Shown here: positions 59,801-64,000 of the stretch, piece by piece
Numbering within the stretch: position 1 is the stretch's first letter
Layout: every line of letters starts with the position of its first letter
Assembly: GCA_947483075.1 (NCBI GenBank)
Contig: CANKLE010000004.1
Coordinates: 124,001-188,000, forward strand
Origin: Flavobacteriaceae bacterium
GTDB lineage: Bacteria > Bacteroidota > Bacteroidia > Flavobacteriales > Flavobacteriaceae
Reading direction: 5' to 3'
Length of the DNA stretch: 64,000 bases
Translations under genes and position numbers: made by a program
The notes under the pieces: model-generated
Told to the model about the DNA's origin: nothing
The model's input: the letters and a program-made list of their open reading frames with translations, nothing else
The model's database searches: none

Positions 59801-61614
59801 ATACGGCCAAAGTGGTGTATTCGTTTTGCGACGGGACTACCATGACCAAAACCGATTATACCACTGTGACGGTAAACAACGGAAAAAACTGGAATGGATC
59901 GGTAAGCACCAATTGGAATACCGCCGCCAACTGGTCTCCGGCAGGTGTGCCCAACAGTTCGGATTGTGTAGTTATTCCGGTTACTCCCAACAACCCAATT
60001 ATTTCGGGTAACAGCTTCAATGGCTTAGCCGGAAACATAACTGTAAAAAATGGCGCTACCCTCACTATTCAAACCGCCAATTCTTTAACCGTAACCGACT
60101 GGGTCAAGGTTGAACCAACCGGCAACTTTACCATCGAAAACAATTCGAGTTTATTGCAGGTAAACAATGCCAGCAATACCGGAAATATTACCTATAAACG
60201 TACCGCTCAAAATATCCGAAACCTCGATTATGTGTACTGGTCTTCGCCTGTGAGTGGATTCAACATCAACTCCCTCGTTTCTCCGCTTGTTTCTGGTCCA
60301 ATTTATACCTGGAATCCCACCGTGGCCAACACCAATGGCGGTCAAGGAAATTGGCAAGGCGCAGCAGGAAGTATCATGAGTGCAGCCAAAGGCTATATTG
60401 CCCGAGGACCAAGTACCTTTACTTCGGTAGGAGCAAACTTAAATGCAAGTTTTATAGGTGTTCCAAACAATGGGATAATTACCAGCCCCATATCTAGAGG
60501 ATCTGATACCAATACGGCCTATCATCTGGGATTGAATGGAACCGAAATCAACAACTTTAGTGACAACGCCAATTTAATAGGCAACCCCTATCCTTCTTCG
60601 ATTCGGGCAAGTCAATTTTTGTTTAGCAACAATTCAAAAATCGAAGGAAACATTCGCTTGTGGACGCACGGAACCTTACCCTCGCAAATTGCTAGTCCGT
60701 TCTACGATACCTTTGTATACAACTATACGGCAAACGACTATTTTACGTATAATTTTACGGGAGCCAGTTGTTGTCCGGCTGCGGGAGCCGATTTATTTAT
60801 AGGTGCAGGACAAGGATTTTTTGTACAAATGAAAGACGGACCAGCCGCTTCAGACCAAGTTACCTTTACGAACTCGATGCGTAATTACGCCTATTCGAAC
60901 AGCAATTTTTATCGTCCTGGCGAAAACGCTATAGACGTAGAGACTATTCAAAGAAATCGCATTTGGGTCGATTTGCTCGATGCCACTGCCCATTCCGATC
61001 GCACCTTAGTGGGTTATATAGAAGGTGCATCGCAGGAAGCAGACAGTTTCTTTGATTGCAAAACCATAACTACAAACGCCTTATCGGTGTATTCGATGAT
61101 TGGGGATGAACCTTATATCATTCAAGGTCGTGCGTTGCCTTTTGAGGTGACCGATGAAATCCCTTTGGGTATGCACCTGCCTGCAACTGGCAATTATTCA
61201 CTTGCCATAGCCGGTGTAGATAATTTGTTTAACACCCAAAACATTTACGTAAAAGACACTGCATTACAATTGATTCACGACCTTAAAACTACCCCTTACC
61301 AATTTACAGCAGAAGCAGGGAATTGCAACAACCGGTTTAAGTTGGTATTCACCAATGGTGCATTGGGCAGTTCGCCATTTGAATTGGGCAATACAATAAG
61401 TGTATCCACTGCCGAGGCGATCCAAATAAATTCTAGTACTGAATTTATCGATTCTGTAGTTGTATACGATGTGTTGGGAAGAAAATTAGCCTACAACAAG
61501 CAAGTAAATGCAAGGCAGTTAATAATTAGCAATATCCAAAAAAGCAACACCGCATTATTGGTAGCCATAACCACCCAATCGGGCGCAAGAATTACCAAAA
61601 AAATTATCTATTAA
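56830..61614 (+). CDS. Large secreted multidomain protein (fibronectin III-like repeats, GEVED-like domain, C-terminal T9SS sorting domain)
   Basis: FN3-like repeats (ATLNWSALAVAPTLGYEYYYSTSSS...; TTITWTAPSPAPANGYQYYLSTSAT...), FGFNIWVDWNNDMDFNDIGELVYAS...ITDGETEDYTFTV, C-term VVVYDVLGRKLAYNKQVNARQLIISNIQKSNTALLVAITTQSGARITKKIIY. ATG 56851 is an alternative start. Confidence 0.9.
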   Translation: MLTYYTCMLKHSTKKFKFFFIFFCLTKLTLQAQTTIISPTGNGGFELGNTFAANGWSATTSTTTTLNQWVCSTGALAGYSGTNAAYITNNTVGTPPLHAYTLNSAQTSHIYRNIIFPAGETIINLSFSWLSNGDTNKDRLRVYIIPTTTTPVFGTVVATGGATGAIQVGLTNYSGQNTWTNAAITLPTTYAGTTARLVFEWRNDANGGNQRPAAIDNISLTSMPVLGDDCANAIPLTVNSLCNYTTYNNTGMSSSTTTPLPTCAFYAGNDMWFSAVVPFTGIVTVDTQSGGITDGGMALYSGTCGALTLLECNDDDTTNAFSTMPYITASGLTPGSTVYIRFWDYGSDNFGTFGICVNSPTCLVPNIASTTNITTSSATLNWSALAVAPTLGYEYYYSTSSSTPTVSGTLTSSTSVNVSGLTADTTYYVFVRSNCGGGNYSGWSAYDVFSTGYCPALSSATGFYISNFSTTGGTANITNNGTVLSAGGFGNYTGLVVSQQNLGAVNFSSVFVGGTFGFNIWVDWNNDMDFNDIGELVYASNAYVTSATGTITVPGSAATGNHRMRIRANYLSTNPTACGTITDGETEDYTFTVLPPPPCSGNPSFITINLVSQTATTITWTAPSPAPANGYQYYLSTSATLPSSSTAPTGSLAAGVTTLNLTGLISATTYYIWIRSNCGGALGVGVWVGVNYWTQPNCAIGPGTGTTSLSCPSVVSGGLSLSGADPAPIGCTASSCTDLEATFLDIKQSTTYSVASIPYAPPYQFNCLRNPVSVNVDDVWSPVINLPFNFCFYGNNYNQCIIGSNGVVSFDVINNDPEGYNTWSFANNIPNNTMFLNTIFGVYQDIDPSLGGEIGWELITLNTGCRALVASWNNIPMFFSTCNSSLYTGMIVLYENTNVIDVYVKTKTSCDTWNGGNAIVGLQNSAGTQAVVAPGRNALDTNWNVTNEAWRFTPSGTSLTTLAWYEGTTATGPVIGTSSVLNVCPTATTNYTAKVVYSFCDGTTMTKTDYTTVTVNNGKNWNGSVSTNWNTAANWSPAGVPNSSDCVVIPVTPNNPIISGNSFNGLAGNITVKNGATLTIQTANSLTVTDWVKVEPTGNFTIENNSSLLQVNNASNTGNITYKRTAQNIRNLDYVYWSSPVSGFNINSLVSPLVSGPIYTWNPTVANTNGGQGNWQGAAGSIMSAAKGYIARGPSTFTSVGANLNASFIGVPNNGIITSPISRGSDTNTAYHLGLNGTEINNFSDNANLIGNPYPSSIRASQFLFSNNSKIEGNIRLWTHGTLPSQIASPFYDTFVYNYTANDYFTYNFTGASCCPAAGADLFIGAGQGFFVQMKDGPAASDQVTFTNSMRNYAYSNSNFYRPGENAIDVETIQRNRIWVDLLDATAHSDRTLVGYIEGASQEADSFFDCKTITTNALSVYSMIGDEPYIIQGRALPFEVTDEIPLGMHLPATGNYSLAIAGVDNLFNTQNIYVKDTALQLIHDLKTTPYQFTAEAGNCNNRFKLVFTNGALGSSPFELGNTISVSTAEAIQINSSTEFIDSVVVYDVLGRKLAYNKQVNARQLIISNIQKSNTALLVAITTQSGARITKKIIY

Positions 61615-61634
61615 CAAGCGCTTAGTTAATTCAT

Positions 61635-61666
61635 AAGACCTCGGGAAACTGAGGTCTTTTTTTTTC
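61635..61666 (+). terminator. Terminator after the large T9SS gene
   Basis: AAGACCTC-GGGAAACT-GAGGTCTTTTTTTTT. Confidence 0.85.
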
Positions 61667-61695
61667 AAACTCTGTTTAGTTCCTCGCTAAATTTG

Positions 61696-61703
61696 TACTT
61701 TTG
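61696..61703 (+). promoter_or_regulatory. -7 box (TACTTTTG) only 3 nt upstream of the DUF5522 ATG
   Basis: TAnnTTTG at 61696-61703; ATG at 61707. Confidence 0.5.
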
Positions 61704-61706
61704 AGC

Positions 61707-61892
61707 ATGGCAAAACAAAACGAAGCAACCCCACCAATTGAAGGCGAAGATTTTTATTTCACGCCCGAAGGCTTCAAATGCTTTACCGAAAAGCACCATC
61801 TGAAACGGGGTTATTGTTGCAAAAGTGGTTGCCGCCATTGTCCTTATGGCTATGACAAAAAAACCGATAGTTTTAAAACTACAACTAAATAA
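61707..61892 (+). CDS. DUF5522-like small Cys-rich protein
   Basis: MAKQNEATPPIEGEDFYFTPEGFKCFTEKHHLKRGYCCKSGCRHCPYGYDKK. Confidence 0.82.
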   Translation: MAKQNEATPPIEGEDFYFTPEGFKCFTEKHHLKRGYCCKSGCRHCPYGYDKKTDSFKTTTK

Positions 61893-61904
61893 GACGCGAC
61901 GCAC

Positions 61905-63887
61905 ATGACTTTTCAAGAACAAATTCAACAAGGCATTCCTGCCCAGCTTCCTGAGCCCAAACCATTTGACGTTTCAATTAATCACGCGCCCAAACGCAAA
62001 GAAATTTTGAGTGCCGACGAAACCAAATTGGCGCTGCAAAATGCATTACGCTATTTTGATGCCAAACACCACGCGACGCTTTTACCAGAATTCAAAGCAG
62101 AGTTAGCCGAATACGGCCGCATTTATATGTACCGCTTTCGTCCCGATTACAAAATGTACGCCCGACCTATTTCTGAATATCCAGGTCAATCAGAACAAGC
62201 CAAAGCGATCATGCTCATGATCCAAAACAACTTAGATTACGCCGTAGCCCAACATCCGCACGAATTAATTACCTATGGCGGAAACGGGGCAGTTTTTCAG
62301 AACTGGGCCCAATATTTACTTACTTTAAAATACTTGTCAGAAATGACCGACGAACAAACCTTGGTCATGTATTCGGGCCACCCCATGGGCTTATTTCCTT
62401 CGCATGCCGATGCACCTCGAGTTGTAGTTACCAACGGCATGGTCATTCCCAACTATTCCAAACCCGACGATTGGGAGCGCATGAATGCCTTGGGTGTTTC
62501 CCAATACGGACAAATGACAGCCGGAAGCTATATGTATATTGGCCCACAAGGAATCGTGCACGGTACAACCATTACCGTATTAAACGGATTCAGAAAAATT
62601 AAGAAAAATCCCCAAGGCGGAATGTTTGTCACCTCAGGCTTAGGGGGTATGAGTGGTGCACAACCCAAGGCCGGAAATATTGCGGGCTGCGTTACGGTTT
62701 GTGCCGAAGTCAATCCTAAAATTACCCACATTCGTCATTCACAAGGTTGGATCAATGAAGTAATTGAAAACATTGACCAATTAGTTCCAAGAGTTAAAAC
62801 AGCTCTAGAAAATAATGAAGTAGTTTCTATTGCTTATCTGGGAAATGTAGTCGATGTTTGGGAACGCTTTGACCAAGAAAATTTACATATCGATTTGGGT
62901 TCCGATCAAACTTCCTTACACAATCCTTGGGCGGGCGGCTACTACCCAATGGGTTATTCGTTTGAAGAGTCTAATGATTTAATGGCAACTAATCCTGATA
63001 AATTCAAGGAAGAGGTTCAAAAAACCTTGCGTCGACATGCCGCAGCCATCAATAAACATACCGAAAAAGGAACGTATTTCTTTGATTATGGCAATGCCTT
63101 TTTGCTCGAAGCTTCGCGTGCAGGAGCCGATGTTTTTGCAGAAAACCACATTGATTTCAAATACAACAGTTACGTTCAGGATATTATGGGGCCCATGTGT
63201 TTTGATTACGGTTTTGGACCATTTCGTTGGGTATGTGCCTCTGGCGATCCTGCCGATTTAGAAAAAACAGACCAACTAGCTTGTGCTGTTTTGGAGGAGT
63301 TAATGCAAACGGCTCCCACCGAAATTCAACAACAAATGGCCGATAACATCCAATGGATCAAAGGCGCGCAAGCCAATAAATTGGTGGTAGGTTCGCAAGC
63401 ACGCATTTTGTATGCCGATGCCGAAGGCCGCATGAAAATTGCATCGGCCTTCAACAAAGCGATTGCAGAAGGAAACATTGGCACTATTATTTTAGGCCGC
63501 GACCACCACGACGTTTCAGGCACCGATTCGCCCTACCGCGAAACCTCTAATATTTATGACGGCTCCCGTTTTACTGCCGACATGGCCATACAAAATGTCA
63601 TTGGTGACAGCTTTCGAGGCGCCACCTGGGTTTCTATCCACAACGGCGGCGGTGTAGGCTGGGGCGAAGTAATCAACGGCGGATTTGGGTTGGTCTTAGA
63701 CGGATCAGCAAACGCACAACGCCGCTTGGAATCGATGTTGTTTTGGGATGTGAATAATGGCATCTCACGACGCAGTTGGGCCCGTAATGAAGGTGCTATT
63801 TTTGCCATCAAACGCGCCATGGAAAGTCAGCCTTTACTAAAGGTAACCCTCCCAAACCTGGTAAATGAATCGTTATTTGATAATTAA
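61905..63887 (+). CDS. hutU: Urocanate hydratase
   Basis: YGGNGAVFQNWAQYLLTLKYLSEMTDEQTLVMYSGHPMGLFPSH, YIGPQGIVHGTTITVLN, FVTSGLGGMSGAQPKA. Confidence 0.96.
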   Translation: MTFQEQIQQGIPAQLPEPKPFDVSINHAPKRKEILSADETKLALQNALRYFDAKHHATLLPEFKAELAEYGRIYMYRFRPDYKMYARPISEYPGQSEQAKAIMLMIQNNLDYAVAQHPHELITYGGNGAVFQNWAQYLLTLKYLSEMTDEQTLVMYSGHPMGLFPSHADAPRVVVTNGMVIPNYSKPDDWERMNALGVSQYGQMTAGSYMYIGPQGIVHGTTITVLNGFRKIKKNPQGGMFVTSGLGGMSGAQPKAGNIAGCVTVCAEVNPKITHIRHSQGWINEVIENIDQLVPRVKTALENNEVVSIAYLGNVVDVWERFDQENLHIDLGSDQTSLHNPWAGGYYPMGYSFEESNDLMATNPDKFKEEVQKTLRRHAAAINKHTEKGTYFFDYGNAFLLEASRAGADVFAENHIDFKYNSYVQDIMGPMCFDYGFGPFRWVCASGDPADLEKTDQLACAVLEELMQTAPTEIQQQMADNIQWIKGAQANKLVVGSQARILYADAEGRMKIASAFNKAIAEGNIGTIILGRDHHDVSGTDSPYRETSNIYDGSRFTADMAIQNVIGDSFRGATWVSIHNGGGVGWGEVINGGFGLVLDGSANAQRRLESMLFWDVNNGISRRSWARNEGAIFAIKRAMESQPLLKVTLPNLVNESLFDN

Positions 63888-63903
63888 TGTAACACCTAAG
63901 CCC

Positions 63904-64000
63904 ATGAAAATTTTACAACTTTTTCCTGTTTTAGCGCTGTTCGTGGTTTCGTGTAGCTCCATTACTGTGGCTACCGATTTCGATAATACCACTGATTTTA
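63904..64000 (+). CDS. N-terminus of a lipoprotein (possibly DUF4136 family), truncated by the window edge
   Basis: MKILQLFPVLALFVVSCSSITVATDFDNTTDF with lipobox VVSCSS. Confidence 0.6.
   Translation, partial: MKILQLFPVLALFVVSCSSITVATDFDNTTDF

Noticed and set aside
1-64000. Prophage, transposon, toxin-antitoxin, restriction or secondary-metabolite cluster
   Set aside because: None of the ORFs show recognisable hallmark proteins; the window is dominated by core genes.

Overview
The window is a 64 kb stretch of a Bacteroidota chromosome, most likely Flavobacterium or a close relative. The evidence is T9SS sorting domains, a SusC/SusD pair, TAnnTTTG-type -7 promoter boxes and overall protein similarity recalled from memory; no search was run. 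Most of it is core genome: rpoC-rpoB-rplL-rplJ-rplA-rplK-nusG-secE-tRNA(Trp)-tuf-tRNA(Thr)-tRNA(Tyr)-tRNA(Thr)-hpf-xerC-rpsU. It also carries aconitase, GAPDH, prfC, lysS, lipB, rnhB, hemL, hutU, a three-gene SurA/PpiC chaperone cluster, a SusC/SusD operon and two T9SS cargo genes. I saw no prophage, transposase, CRISPR array or obvious defence island. The least-explained DNA is the tRNA(Tyr)-tRNA(Thr) gap (28820-29250). It holds an eight-unit ~38-bp hairpin-forming tandem array and a ~32-bp near-perfect palindrome that starts at the 3' end of tRNA(Tyr), at the position where E. coli has glyT. Other leads are a two-gene Cys-rich outer-membrane module (49118-50519), a 604-aa orphan protein with scattered Cys motifs (50708-52522), an NRAMP-family protein lacking the canonical metal-site motifs, DUF3467 adjacent to rpoC, rplL-rpoB intergenic hairpins, and promoters embedded in or touching upstream terminators.
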